Source of the DNA: JAJBWD01 sp041670885
Lineage (GTDB): Bacteria; Bacillota; Clostridia; Clostridiales; Clostridiaceae
Direction: 5' to 3'
Assembly (NCBI GenBank): GCA_041670885.1
Contig: JBAXYJ010000001.1
Span: 1 to 51,689 of the forward strand
DNA length: 51,689 nucleotides
Shown here: positions 17,947-25,857 of the stretch, in pieces
Position numbering within the stretch: position 1 is the first letter of the stretch
How the letters are laid out: every line of letters begins with the position of its first letter
Made by a program: the position numbers and the translations under genes
The notes under the pieces: generated by a model
Seen by the model: the letters and a program-made list of their open reading frames with translations, nothing else
The model's database searches: none
What the model was told of the DNA's origin: nothing

Positions 17947-18414
17947 TTACTTTTCATCTTCTTCTTCATATTCAGATGTTTGATATAAATTCGATACCAG
18001 CATTATTATTAAAAAGCCCAGCCCAGCCAGTACTTTATATCCAACAGCAAAATTCATCCAGAAAATAGTTCCTGAACTATAAAGTTTACCTGGTGTACTA
18101 TGCCATAAAACATTGGTGCAGAAAGTATATCCATATATTAATCCTAAAGTTCCTAGAAAAACATATCCTAATGCTCCTATGTCTTCAAATGTTTTTGCTT
18201 TTTCTGCATTAAATAACGATAAAACTTCTTTATAACCATATGCAGTAAATACTATTGCTACAGCTCCTGCAATAAGTACTCCACCCTGGAACCCCCCACC
18301 TGGACTTAAGTGACCATGAAGTATAATATATATACCTAGAATAAGAGCTATTGGAAGTGTAATATTAGCACAAGATTTTATTATAGAATTTTTAATTATT
18401 ATGTTCTTCTTCAT
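17947..18414 (-). CDS. mbhF: Hydrogenase subunit, MrpB-like (MbhF)
   Basis: This is a 155-residue MnhB/MrpB-family membrane protein with about four helices and the signature HGHLSPGGGFQGGVLIAGAV. The start MKKNIIIKN at 18414 has AGGAGGT seven bases upstream. A longer in-frame start at 18489 would overlap most of the mbhE end and lacks a site, so it is rejected. It follows mbhE by four bases. The C-terminal tail is acidic (SEYEEEDEK). Confidence 0.9.
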   Translation of the reverse strand: MKKNIIIKNSIIKSCANITLPIALILGIYIILHGHLSPGGGFQGGVLIAGAVAIVFTAYGYKEVLSLFNAEKAKTFEDIGALGYVFLGTLGLIYGYTFCTNVLWHSTPGKLYSSGTIFWMNFAVGYKVLAGLGFLIIMLVSNLYQTSEYEEEDEK

Positions 18415-18418
18415 AATA

Positions 18419-18694
18419 TTACCTCCTTCTATATTTTCGAAGTATTGCAGCTGAGCCGGTAATTGCAGTAAAAAGAACGAAAGATTCACCTAGTGTATCA
18501 TATCCTCTAAAATCAAATACAATAGCTGTACATGAATTTATGGCTCCTGTTTTTGCCATAGTATCTTTTACTATTAAGTTAGCTATTCCTTCATAGGTTG
18601 GATGAAGCTGTGTCATTATAGCCATTTTGTATGAAGCATATATTGCTATAACTGCAATTATTGTGAGTGAAAACCAAGTAAAAAATTTTTTCAT
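18419..18694 (-). CDS. mbhE: Hydrogenase subunit MbhE-like
   Basis: This 91-residue protein has an N-terminal helix (residues 3-22), a soluble stretch with TGAINSCTAIVFDFRGYDTLGE, and a second helix. VVFDFRGYDTLGE-type sequence is characteristic of the MbhE / C-terminal MrpA-like fragment of H2-evolving membrane hydrogenases. It corresponds to the C-terminal MrpA region, encoded separately. It abuts mbhD with no gap. Confidence 0.88.
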   Translation of the reverse strand: MKKFFTWFSLTIIAVIAIYASYKMAIMTQLHPTYEGIANLIVKDTMAKTGAINSCTAIVFDFRGYDTLGESFVLFTAITGSAAILRKYRRR

Positions 18695-18961
18695 TTAGTT
18701 TTCCCCCTTTTTATCTTTGTCATATTTTTTAACCTTTGTAAGCGCAATAATAAATATGACAGGGGTAAGAATTGCACCTACTGCTCCTTCAGCTATTGCT
18801 ACGTCCGGTGCTCTTAGAAGAAGGAACTCTAAAGCAATAAATGTCCCTACTACTGAAAAGGCAATAATACATGGAAGAATATCATCAATTACAACTACGC
18901 AAAATGCTGCTATAAGTAATCCTGCTATAATAACCGCATTTAAAATAGATATGCTACTCAT
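18695..18961 (-). CDS. mbhD: Hydrogenase subunit MbhD-like (DUF4040)
   Basis: This 88-residue protein contains the DUF4040/MrpA-fragment motif FLLLRAPDVAIAEGAVGAIL plus three helices. The start at MSSISILNAVI (18961) is chosen because GGGAGGG lies six bases upstream; an in-frame GTG at 18985 has no comparable site. It overlaps the mbhC end by eight bases, which indicates coupling. Confidence 0.88.
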   Translation of the reverse strand: MSSISILNAVIIAGLLIAAFCVVVIDDILPCIIAFSVVGTFIALEFLLLRAPDVAIAEGAVGAILTPVIFIIALTKVKKYDKDKKGEN

Positions 18962-19295
18962 CAATATCCCTCCCATAATCATCACATTTATCCTTATTTA
19001 TCATATCAGCCTTGCTCAGGTATGCTGCCTTTGTCATAGCATGGGATGCTGCCGGGTTTGTTAACAAAATAAAAAGTGCAATGACCAGCGATTTTACTCC
19101 TATGATTGTGTTTCCTATATAAAAGCCGTAAATTGCAGCACCAAGAAGAATAGGAAGGCCTCCCATAGTAATTATATTTGTAGATGACTGCAGTCTGCAG
19201 AATGTATCCGGCATTCTAATCATTCCTACTATTCCGGAAAATATAAAGAATATTCCAACAGCAAACAGCAAGTCAATTATTATTCTAGCTATCAT
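18954..19295 (-). CDS. mbhC: Hydrogenase subunit, MrpG-like (MbhC)
   Basis: This 113-residue MnhG/MrpG-family protein has three helices and the motif GMIRMPDTFCRLQSSTN, typical of MrpG (RxPDxYxRLHAAT). Such subunits form part of the sodium-translocating membrane module. It overlaps mbhB by four bases. The C-terminal tail from residue ~95 is hydrophilic. Confidence 0.9.
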   Translation of the reverse strand: MIARIIIDLLFAVGIFFIFSGIVGMIRMPDTFCRLQSSTNIITMGGLPILLGAAIYGFYIGNTIIGVKSLVIALFILLTNPAASHAMTKAAYLSKADMINKDKCDDYGRDIDE

Positions 19296-19555
19296 ATATC
19301 TCCCTCCATGTATTTTGAAACTAGTATTGTTCCAATGAAGCCTAAAAGTGAAACTATAAGACCTAAATCTAAAAATAAAGATCTTTCCTCATAGCATCCA
19401 TAAAGCACCATAACAAGTCCAATAATAACATCAATCGAGTCTGCAGCTACTATCCTGTCTATTACATGAGGTCCTTTCGCTACTCTATAAATTAATACAA
19501 TAGAAAGAAGTGATATGATTATTCCAACAACTATAAAATCCATGCTCATATCCAT
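19292..19555 (-). CDS. mbhB: Hydrogenase subunit, MrpF-like (MbhB)
   Basis: This 87-residue MnhF/MrpF-type protein has three helices with VAKGPHVIDRIVAADSIDVI, the family hallmark (RxxGPxxxDRIVAxD). The ATG overlaps the mbhA stop by one base. Three ATGs occur within the first five codons; the first is used because it couples to the upstream stop. Confidence 0.9.
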   Translation of the reverse strand: MDMSMDFIVVGIIISLLSIVLIYRVAKGPHVIDRIVAADSIDVIIGLVMVLYGCYEERSLFLDLGLIVSLLGFIGTILVSKYMEGDI

Positions 19556-20067
19556 TAATCAAATATCCTCCTTACATATGGTTCAAATGCCCCTTTTATA
19601 ATATTGGATGCTTCCTCCATATTTCTTGCTTTTACATCAATCCAATGAATATACATATAAGATTTGCCGTCTTCTTCTGTAACTTCCATTGTAATTGTAC
19701 CCGGTGTCAGTGTGATGCAGTTTGAAAGCATGGCCAATCCATAATCTGATTTTAGTTCTGTAGATATTTTTACTATTCCGGGATTAATATTAATATCTTT
19801 TGACAGAGATCTTTTAGCTACATCCCAGTTTGCTTTAACTAATTCTACTATGTAAATAGGAATAAATTTTATAAATGTCAGCATTCTATCAGATTTAAAT
19901 AACCAAAATGGTTCATTTTGAATGAAAAATGCACTGCAAAACACAGCAACTAAAATCGAGACTATTACACCTACTGTCAGCTCCTCTACATCAAAGGAAC
20001 CAGTATAAAAGAGCCAAAAGATGAAGCAGAAAATAAAAGTGGAAATAATCGCTTTTAACCTTTTCAT
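19555..20067 (-). CDS. mbhA: Hydrogenase subunit, MrpE-like (MbhA)
   Basis: This 170-residue MnhE/MrpE-family protein has two N-terminal helices (about 5-25 and 33-50). The conserved soluble domain contains YIVELVKANWDVAKRSL and LANCITLTPGT-like MLSNCITLTPGTITMEV. It starts the Mrp-like run, 15 bases after hypB, with an AAGGA site. Order A-B-C-D-E-F-G-H matches archaeal mbh operons. Confidence 0.9.
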   Translation of the reverse strand: MKRLKAIISTFIFCFIFWLFYTGSFDVEELTVGVIVSILVAVFCSAFFIQNEPFWLFKSDRMLTFIKFIPIYIVELVKANWDVAKRSLSKDININPGIVKISTELKSDYGLAMLSNCITLTPGTITMEVTEEDGKSYMYIHWIDVKARNMEEASNIIKGAFEPYVRRIFD

Positions 20068-20082
20068 TTTGTCATTCCTTTC

Positions 20083-20730
20083 TTATTTTTTTATATATTT
20101 TCTAAGCCATTGGATAAATTCACTTACTCCATATCCACTGGCAGAATTAACAGGGAAAAATTTAATATCTTTATTTAATTTCAATGCATCATTTTTTACC
20201 CTATTTTCATCAAATTTAAAATAATCCTTTGTATCGTATTTACTGAGCACCAGAGCATTTGACTTAATAAACATGAGAGGATATTTCTCCACCTTGTCAT
20301 CCCCTTCCGGAATGCTTAAAATGACAATCTTTATATCTTCTCCTATATCAAATTCCGCCGGACAAACCAGATTGCCAATGTTCTCAATGAATATAATATC
20401 TAAATCATTTAAATTAAATTCAGGAAGTATGTTTTTAATTGACACAGCCTCTATATGACAGGCTCCATCAGTATTTAACTGAACTACAGGAATACCCAGC
20501 GCTGCAATCTTTTCAGCGTCTATCTTTCCTGCTATATCTCCTTCTATAACTCCTATTTTAAATTCACCTTTAACAGCATTAATTACATTTGTAATAAATG
20601 TAGTTTTACCAGCTCCGGGAGACCCCATTACATTTATCATCAGAACTTTTTTTTCGCTTAATTCCTTTTGAAGTTCTTTATGACAGTCTTCATTCCACTC
20701 TAATATTTGTCTTACTATTTTAATATCCAT
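20083..20730 (-). CDS. hypB: Hydrogenase maturation GTPase HypB
   Basis: This 215-residue G3E-family GTPase inserts nickel with HypA. Motifs: P-loop GSPGAGKT, GDIAGKIDAEKIAALG, the metal-site block LNTDGACHIEA, and ENIGNLVCPAEFDIGE. There is no N-terminal CxxCGC site and no His-rich stretch. The ATG at 20730 overlaps the hypA stop by one base with a GGAGGT site; a preceding TTG codon is not needed. The gene is embedded between the large subunit and the Mrp-like genes. Confidence 0.94.
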   Translation of the reverse strand: MDIKIVRQILEWNEDCHKELQKELSEKKVLMINVMGSPGAGKTTFITNVINAVKGEFKIGVIEGDIAGKIDAEKIAALGIPVVQLNTDGACHIEAVSIKNILPEFNLNDLDIIFIENIGNLVCPAEFDIGEDIKIVILSIPEGDDKVEKYPLMFIKSNALVLSKYDTKDYFKFDENRVKNDALKLNKDIKFFPVNSASGYGVSEFIQWLRKYIKK

Positions 20731-21071
20731 CAATCTACCTCCATGCTATCAATCAAAAACTCATTGCCCCCTAATAGCTTTATATCAGAACCTTCGCATA
20801 CAGGACATATAAAATCCCCTCTTTTTACAACAGAAGTATTTTTACATCCATTGCAGAATATCTTTAAAGGAATCTTTGCTATATTAAGTTTAGCACCTTC
20901 TACCTTTGTTCCAATACTTGCAATATCAAAATAATACTGTATTGACTCCGGAATAAGTCCTGTCAATTCACCAACTAATATTTTAATTTCTTTAACTTTA
21001 ACAACTTTATTCTTTGCAGCTTCCTGGGAGCAAATTTTTATAATATTTTCAGTTACAGATAATTCATGCAT
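20730..21071 (-). CDS. hypA: Hydrogenase nickel incorporation protein HypA
   Basis: This 113-residue protein starts MHELSVTENI, with His2 and Glu3 of the nickel site. A zinc-finger loop is formed by CNGCKN and CPVCEG. It delivers nickel to the large subunit in partnership with HypB. Its start codon overlaps the mbhL stop by one base (TAATG), so expression is coupled to the protein it matures. Confidence 0.94.
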   Translation of the reverse strand: MHELSVTENIIKICSQEAAKNKVVKVKEIKILVGELTGLIPESIQYYFDIASIGTKVEGAKLNIAKIPLKIFCNGCKNTSVVKRGDFICPVCEGSDIKLLGGNEFLIDSMEVD

Positions 21072-22153
21072 TATCTGTCAAGGCAGGAGAAACAAGGGTC
21101 TATGCTTGCTACTATAAGTCCTGCATCTGCTACTGTATTATTTTTAAGCATTGCCGGAACTGCAGCTGCATTTTTAAAGGTTGGAACATGGATATTAACT
21201 CTATAATTATTTGGTCCTCCACCATATACTACGTAATATGTTAATTCTCCTCTTGGAGCTTCTGTTCTAACAAAGCTTTCCCCAGCAGGAATTTTTGGAA
21301 TTTTAACTCCCAAGTTTATAGGACCATAAGGAATATTTTTTGCTGCCTGCTCAATTATCTTAAAGCTTTCTTCAACTTCCAAAAGTCTTACTACAGCTCT
21401 TCCAAATACGTCACAGTTATCAACAGATATTGATTTAAAATTAAAATCTTCATAGCTGGAATATGGATCCACCTTTCTTACATCATCACTTTGTGATGAT
21501 GCTCTCCCGGTTGGACCTACTGCACCAAATATAAATGCATCATCTTTTGTTAAAACTCCAACTCCTTTTGTTCTCAGTGCTATTGTCTTATCATTAGCAT
21601 ATATATCTAATACTTTTCCGAAAGGTTCTTTTAAATCATTTATCATTTTAAGCAGATTATCAAGCTGTTCTTTGCTGAAATCACGTCTGGCGCCGCCTAC
21701 TATATTCATAGCATAGTTAACTCTGTTTCCTGATAACATCTCCAGCATATCCATTACATTTTCTCTTGCAGAGAAGGTGTACATAAATAAAGAATCAAAA
21801 CCAATAATATGAGCTGCCAAACCAAGCCATAAAAAATGAGAATGAAGCCTTTCAAGTTCAGCTATAATTACTCTTATGTATTGACCTCTTTTAGGAACTT
21901 CCATACCTGCGATTTCTTCTAATGCCCTGCAGTAAGTAAAAGGATGGGAATGAGAACATATACCACAAACTCTTTCAACTAATGTTATAGTTTGAATTGG
22001 ATTTCTTTCAGTAGTAAGTTTCTCAATTCCACGATGATTATATCCAATAAAAACATCAGAATCTGTTATTATTTCTCCATCTGTATATAATTTTACATGT
22101 ATTGGCTCCTCTAATGAAGGATGATAAGGGCCAATAGGCACTATATAGCTCAT
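21071..22153 (-). CDS. mbhL: [NiFe] hydrogenase large subunit, group 4 (MbhL/EchE type)
   Basis: This 360-residue catalytic subunit binds Ni and Fe through C63/C66 (RVCGICSHSH) and C354/C357 (DPCFSCLDR). The protein ends at that DPCFSCLDR motif, so there is no C-terminal peptide for an endopeptidase to remove. This is known for CooH and some Ech-type subunits. The N-terminal GPYHPSLEEPI and R50/H40 regions match NuoD-like proteins. It follows mbhK after one base, with a GGAGG site, and is coupled to hypA. Confidence 0.95.
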   Translation of the reverse strand: MSYIVPIGPYHPSLEEPIHVKLYTDGEIITDSDVFIGYNHRGIEKLTTERNPIQTITLVERVCGICSHSHPFTYCRALEEIAGMEVPKRGQYIRVIIAELERLHSHFLWLGLAAHIIGFDSLFMYTFSARENVMDMLEMLSGNRVNYAMNIVGGARRDFSKEQLDNLLKMINDLKEPFGKVLDIYANDKTIALRTKGVGVLTKDDAFIFGAVGPTGRASSQSDDVRKVDPYSSYEDFNFKSISVDNCDVFGRAVVRLLEVEESFKIIEQAAKNIPYGPINLGVKIPKIPAGESFVRTEAPRGELTYYVVYGGGPNNYRVNIHVPTFKNAAAVPAMLKNNTVADAGLIVASIDPCFSCLDR

Positions 22154-22154
22154 A

Positions 22155-22535
22155 CTATTCCTCCTTATTGTTCTTTTTTAATTCTGCCAGAGGTGTTACT
22201 AATATCTGACCGGTTCCGTCAAAATCATCAGGTAAAAATAATCTTCCCGATTTATTAAGACCCTGAAACTCAATTGGCATCATTTCACATATTTCTTCTT
22301 CACACCACTGTGCTGATCCTTTATATATTGGAGTTATTGAAGGAAGCTTTTCATATCCTCTGCAGATATAAGTTTCTACCCTGCCCTCTACATCGTAATT
22401 ATAAACAATAGAATTTTTGCCTTCAGTGTCTACATATCCATTCATTATAACCAATCTGCTGCCTTTGCTGAGCATTTTTTCAGCTAAGGTTACTACTTCT
22501 TCCTTTGTAATATTAGTTATATTTGTCTTATGCAT
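22155..22535 (-). CDS. mbhK: Hydrogenase NuoC/MbhK-like subunit
   Basis: This 126-residue soluble protein resembles the 30-kDa NuoC subunit. The block GSAQWCEEEICEMMPIEFQGL and the ending SGRLFLPDDFDGTGQILVTPL matches NuoC/EchD/MbhK ends (HRLLLPDDW-type). In the complex it contacts large and small subunits. A GAGAGGAG site precedes the ATG. It is the first gene after the palindromic relic separating it from hypE. Confidence 0.85.
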   Translation of the reverse strand: MHKTNITNITKEEVVTLAEKMLSKGSRLVIMNGYVDTEGKNSIVYNYDVEGRVETYICRGYEKLPSITPIYKGSAQWCEEEICEMMPIEFQGLNKSGRLFLPDDFDGTGQILVTPLAELKKNNKEE

Positions 22536-22556
22536 TTAATTTGCTCCTCTCAAAAT

Positions 22557-22676
22557 TCTATTTTCTATCATTTATTCAAAACTCACACTTCTATAAGTGT
22601 GAGTTTTGATTCATGTTTCAGACTACGCTGAGTCTCCACCTGAAGTTTCCATGTTCAGTTAAGCTGTGCGGGTTTA
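22557..22676. mobile_element. Palindromic relic resembling an IS200/IS605-TnpB right end
   Basis: A perfect 15-bp stem, TCAAAACTCACACTT (22576-22590) with AAGTGTGAGTTTTGA (22595-22609), encloses CTAT. Next to it is a second small hairpin AGACT/AGTCT (22620-22635). Minus-strand reading before the second hairpin ends in a short frame ...FRWRLSVV-stop, which could be a TnpB tail. A subterminal hairpin next to such a tail is the layout of IS200/IS605 ends with an omegaRNA-like scaffold. No transposase gene is present. It may also act as a terminator or stabiliser between hypE and mbhK. Confidence 0.4.
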
Positions 22677-23678
22677 TTAACATATTCTTGGAAGCTGGTC
22701 GAAGCTTAGCTTATCTATTATTCTTTTTCCTCCATAGATACTCTTTAATATGACCTTTCCAGAATTAGTTTCCTTGACTTCTCCAATAATTTCAGCATTA
22801 TGGCTTTCATCTAATTTTCTAAGATCAGATATTATACTGTCTGCTGCATCCTCTGAAACTATTGCTAAAACCTTTCCTTCATTGGCACTGTACAGCGGGT
22901 CTATACCTAAAAGGTCACAGGCTGTTTGTACATCACTGTCAATAGGCAGCTTATCTTCATAAAGTTCAATTGAAAAATTCATATCTTCTGTGAATTCATT
23001 TAATGTAGTGGCCACGCCTCCACGAGTTGGATCTCTTAATATTTTAACACTTTTACCATATTTTAAAATAGCATCAGTTACTTTATTAAGAGGAGTACAA
23101 TCTGAAGAAATATTTGTTTCAAAAAAATTATTTCTTGTGCACAAAATTGATACTCCATGATTTCCCATACTACCGGATAATATAACCTTATCTCCCTTTT
23201 CAATTCTGTCTCTGCCTAAGCTTATACCTTCTTTAAGCTCCCCTATACCTGAAGTATTTATGTATATCTTATGCCCATGACCTTTATCTACTACCTTAGT
23301 GTCACCGGTTACTACAAGAACTCCGGCTTTTTTTGCAGTTTCTGAAATAGAATCTGCTATTTTTTCCAGTTCACTTATTTTCAAACCTTCTTCAAGAATA
23401 AATGAAAGGCTTAAATACTTTGGTCTGCTTCCGCACATTAAAAGATCATTTACAGTTCCGCATACACTTATCTTTCCTATATCACCGCCATTAAAAAATA
23501 TTGGATCAATAACAAAGCTGTCGGTAGAAAATGCAATTCTGCCATTAACATCTAATATTGCACCATCACCCAGGTTATTCAGCTCTTTATTATTAAATCT
23601 GGGCAGTAATATTTTTTCTATTAGTGCCGAGGTCTTTTTTCCCCCATTTCCATGGGACATTGATATTATTTCTTCCAT
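22677..23678 (-). CDS. hypE: Hydrogenase maturation protein HypE
   Basis: This 333-residue PurM-like ATPase converts the carbamoyl group to cyanide on its C-terminal cysteine. The end is LPRIC, the exact family terminus. N-terminal SHGNGGKKTS, STDSFVIDPIFFNGGDIGK and GTVNDLLMCG are nucleotide-binding blocks. GDTKVVDKGHGHKIYINTSG follows. It lies nine bases after hypD. Its usual partner HypF is not in the window. Confidence 0.95.
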   Translation of the reverse strand: MEEIISMSHGNGGKKTSALIEKILLPRFNNKELNNLGDGAILDVNGRIAFSTDSFVIDPIFFNGGDIGKISVCGTVNDLLMCGSRPKYLSLSFILEEGLKISELEKIADSISETAKKAGVLVVTGDTKVVDKGHGHKIYINTSGIGELKEGISLGRDRIEKGDKVILSGSMGNHGVSILCTRNNFFETNISSDCTPLNKVTDAILKYGKSVKILRDPTRGGVATTLNEFTEDMNFSIELYEDKLPIDSDVQTACDLLGIDPLYSANEGKVLAIVSEDAADSIISDLRKLDESHNAEIIGEVKETNSGKVILKSIYGGKRIIDKLSFDQLPRIC

Positions 23679-23686
23679 TTTATCAC

Positions 23687-24745
23687 CTATATTTCATCAT
23701 TATATTTGTAGTAAGCAGCACAGCTTCCTTCTGAAGAAACCATACAGGGCCCTATCGGATAATCAGGATTGCAAACCTTACCAAACAGGCTGCAGCTATT
23801 TGGCTTAATAAGCCCTTTAATTACGTCCCCACACCTGCAGTTATACTTCTTTTTATGTATAATTACATTATTCGGGAAAATTTTCTCTATATCATATTTT
23901 TCATATTTTTTATTTATCTTATAACCGCTGTTTTTTATTATTCCAATGCCTCTCCAATTATCATCTTTAATTTCAAAAATTTCTTCAAATAAATTAATTG
24001 CTGTATTATTGGTTTCATATGATACTGCACTTTTATAGCAGTTATCAACTTCAAATTTATTTTCATTTATATTTTTAACAAGTGTATAAATTCCATATAA
24101 AAGCTGATCAAATTCAAAGCCAGTAATCGCTCCGCTGATTTTATAACCCTTTAAATAATTAAAGCCCTGCTGACCTAAGATGCAGGCTACGTGTCCAGGC
24201 AGAATAAATCCATCTATTTTTATTTCTTTATCTTCTATTAATGCTCTGATTACAGGTTCAACTTTTTTATGCATAGAATAAACATAAAAATTTTCTGTTT
24301 TGTTTTTTTCAGCTTCTAAAATTGCAACTGCAGTAGAAGGCATAGTGGTTTCAAAACCAATGCCTAAAAAAACAACCTTTTTATCTTTATTCTCTTCAGC
24401 AATTTTTAACGCATCAATACTGGAATAAACAATACGAACATCAGCACCTTTTGCTTTTGCCTTCTCTAAAGTAAATGAAGGGTCAGATCCGGGTACTCTT
24501 ATCATATCACCATAGGTTGTAATTATTATATCTTGATGCAGAGACAGATCATATATGTAATCTAAAGAAGAGTCTGGAGTTACACATACGGGGCAGCCTG
24601 GCCCTGATATAAGATTAATATTTTTACTCAATAAATTTCTGATTCCAAACCTGCTTATTGCCATAGTATGAGTCCCGCATACTTCCATCAGGTTAATATT
24701 TCTATTTACACTATTTAAATAATTTATGATTTTTTCATTTTCCAT
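23687..24745 (-). CDS. hypD: Hydrogenase maturation protein HypD
   Basis: This 352-residue iron-sulfur scaffold assembles the Fe(CN)2CO group with HypC. Visible motifs are MEVCGTHTMAISRFG, ISGPGCPVCVT, GFETTMPSTA and the cysteine-rich end with NCRCGDVIKG and ACxVSSEGSCAAYYKY-like MVSSEGSCAAYYKY. Its ATG lies inside the hypC end (11-base overlap) with GAGGT upstream. Confidence 0.95.
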   Translation of the reverse strand: MENEKIINYLNSVNRNINLMEVCGTHTMAISRFGIRNLLSKNINLISGPGCPVCVTPDSSLDYIYDLSLHQDIIITTYGDMIRVPGSDPSFTLEKAKAKGADVRIVYSSIDALKIAEENKDKKVVFLGIGFETTMPSTAVAILEAEKNKTENFYVYSMHKKVEPVIRALIEDKEIKIDGFILPGHVACILGQQGFNYLKGYKISGAITGFEFDQLLYGIYTLVKNINENKFEVDNCYKSAVSYETNNTAINLFEEIFEIKDDNWRGIGIIKNSGYKINKKYEKYDIEKIFPNNVIIHKKKYNCRCGDVIKGLIKPNSCSLFGKVCNPDYPIGPCMVSSEGSCAAYYKYNDEI

Positions 24746-24974
24746 GGCTGACCTCTTTCATTGCTTCATCTAATTCCTCCATTGCTTTTAATGTATCAAT
24801 AGCTACATCCTCTCTAAGTTTTTCAATAGCAAATCCAGCGTGAACAAGAACATAGTCTCCAATATGCAAGTCTTTAATCAAGTCTATCCTAATGTTCCTT
24901 TTTATGCCATTTAATTCTGCTATTGCCTGGTTATCTTTTATTTCTAATAATTTTAAGGTAACTGCCAAACACAT
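24735..24974 (-). CDS. hypC: Hydrogenase maturation chaperone HypC
   Basis: This 79-residue chaperone carries the essential MCLAV start with Cys2, and the GDYVLVHAGFAIEKL block. It binds the Fe(CN)2CO unit with HypD and then the large-subunit precursor. It is the first gene of the hypCDE set, reading away from a divergent plus-strand gene across a 236-base gap. AGGAG precedes the ATG; TATAAT lies on the minus strand about 45 bases upstream, without a clear -35. Confidence 0.93.
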   Translation of the reverse strand: MCLAVTLKLLEIKDNQAIAELNGIKRNIRIDLIKDLHIGDYVLVHAGFAIEKLREDVAIDTLKAMEELDEAMKEVSHGK

Positions 24975-25134
24975 TTTATCAACTCCTTACCATTTAATGT
25001 TATTGTATTATAAAGTTTTTAATACATATAATAATATCATATTTTAACCTAGTTGGTAATAATAATTTATTGATTTTATTATTAAGGGTTGTTAAAATAC
25101 AGACATTAGGTATAAAACATTAGGAATTTATTAT

Positions 25135-25162
25135 TTGAAATCTATGAATACTATGCTATAAT
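25135..25162 (+). promoter_or_regulatory. Promoter of the 136-residue plus-strand gene
   Basis: TTGAAA (25135-25140) and TATAAT (25157-25162) are 16 bases apart, and the gene with its AAAGGAG site begins 48 bases later. The remaining part of the 24975-25210 divergent gap shows no gene. Confidence 0.7.
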
Positions 25163-25210
25163 TATTTTAATTGCAATCATAAAATAACTTAGAAAAGGAG
25201 TCATTTATAT

Positions 25211-25621
25211 ATGGGGTTCAAAGATAAGCTGGCAAAAAGATATACCGATTCTTACTTAAAAAAGTATGGTGATAGAATTACACAGGTTAATGGAAATGTT
25301 GTTTCTATTAAAATTGAAGAAAAGAAAATTTTATGGATTTTTAACAAATTAATAGTAACACTTTTAGTTAGACCAGATAGAAGCAAGGGTATTGTAAAAT
25401 GTGTGTACAAGAAAAACAAATGGTTTAAAAAGCCGGAATTTATTCCTGTTAAACAGGGAAACTTAGTTATTGTTCAGGGATTAAAGGGTAAAAAGGGTAA
25501 AGAAGGCAGAGAATTAATACAGATTATGAATGTTGTTAATCTCAGCAATAAGAAGGAACTTGTCCCAACAAACGGAATGGCCGAAAAGGCAAAAAGAGTT
25601 CAAAAGTATCAAAGAAGATAA
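25211..25621 (+). CDS. Uncharacterised basic 136-residue protein
   Basis: I do not recognise a family. The protein is strongly basic (many Lys/Arg), has no signal peptide, and its middle (residues ~20-110) looks like alternating beta strands. VTLLVRPDRSKGIVKCVYKKN and VKQGNLVIVQGLKGKKGKEG suggest a small OB- or SH3-like barrel, but that is inference. The gene is well framed: promoter at 25135, AAAGGAG site and strong terminator. It stands alone between hypC (divergent) and the calcium ATPase (convergent). Confidence 0.75.
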   Translation: MGFKDKLAKRYTDSYLKKYGDRITQVNGNVVSIKIEEKKILWIFNKLIVTLLVRPDRSKGIVKCVYKKNKWFKKPEFIPVKQGNLVIVQGLKGKKGKEGRELIQIMNVVNLSNKKELVPTNGMAEKAKRVQKYQRR

Positions 25622-25650
25622 TAAGGAAGCAAATGCTTCCTTATTTTTTT
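25621..25650 (+). terminator. Terminator of the 136-residue gene
   Basis: ATAAGGAAGC pairs with GCTTCCTTAT around AAAT, with seven T after it. It starts right at the stop codon. Confidence 0.88.
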
Positions 25651-25657
25651 ATTTATG

Positions 25658-25752
25658 GAGACTGCATAATTACCTTTGGCTAGTCCATCTTGAAAATAAC
25701 GAATCTTCACCGTTTTTTCAACATGGAATATATTTATGAATTATGCAGTCTC
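25658..25752. repeat. 95-bp hairpin element, copy 3 (first of a tandem pair)
   Basis: The ends GAGACTGCATAATT and AATTATGCAGTCTC pair exactly; the interior pairs as TTGAAAA with TTTTTTCAA around CGAATCTTCACCG. The block ACCTTTGGCTAGTCC is shared with the other copies. It sits between the terminator at 25650 and the second copy. Confidence 0.85.
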
Positions 25753-25763
25753 TTTTATCTATG

Positions 25764-25857
25764 GAGACTGCATAATTACCTTGGGCTGATCCATGTTGAA
25801 AACAACGAATTTTCATCGTTTTTTCAACATGGAATATATTTATGAATTATGCAGTCT
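25764..25857. repeat. 95-bp hairpin element, copy 4 (second of a tandem pair)
   Basis: It is offset by 106 bases from copy 3. The interior stem is CCATGTTGAAAA with TTTTTTCAACATGG. The right end runs past 25847, so the calcium ATPase stop codon and final codons lie inside the element. Confidence 0.85.

Noticed and set aside
18415..18489. Longer MrpB-like start at 18489
   Set aside because: It would overlap most of the mbhE end and has no ribosome site; AGGAGGT fits 18414.
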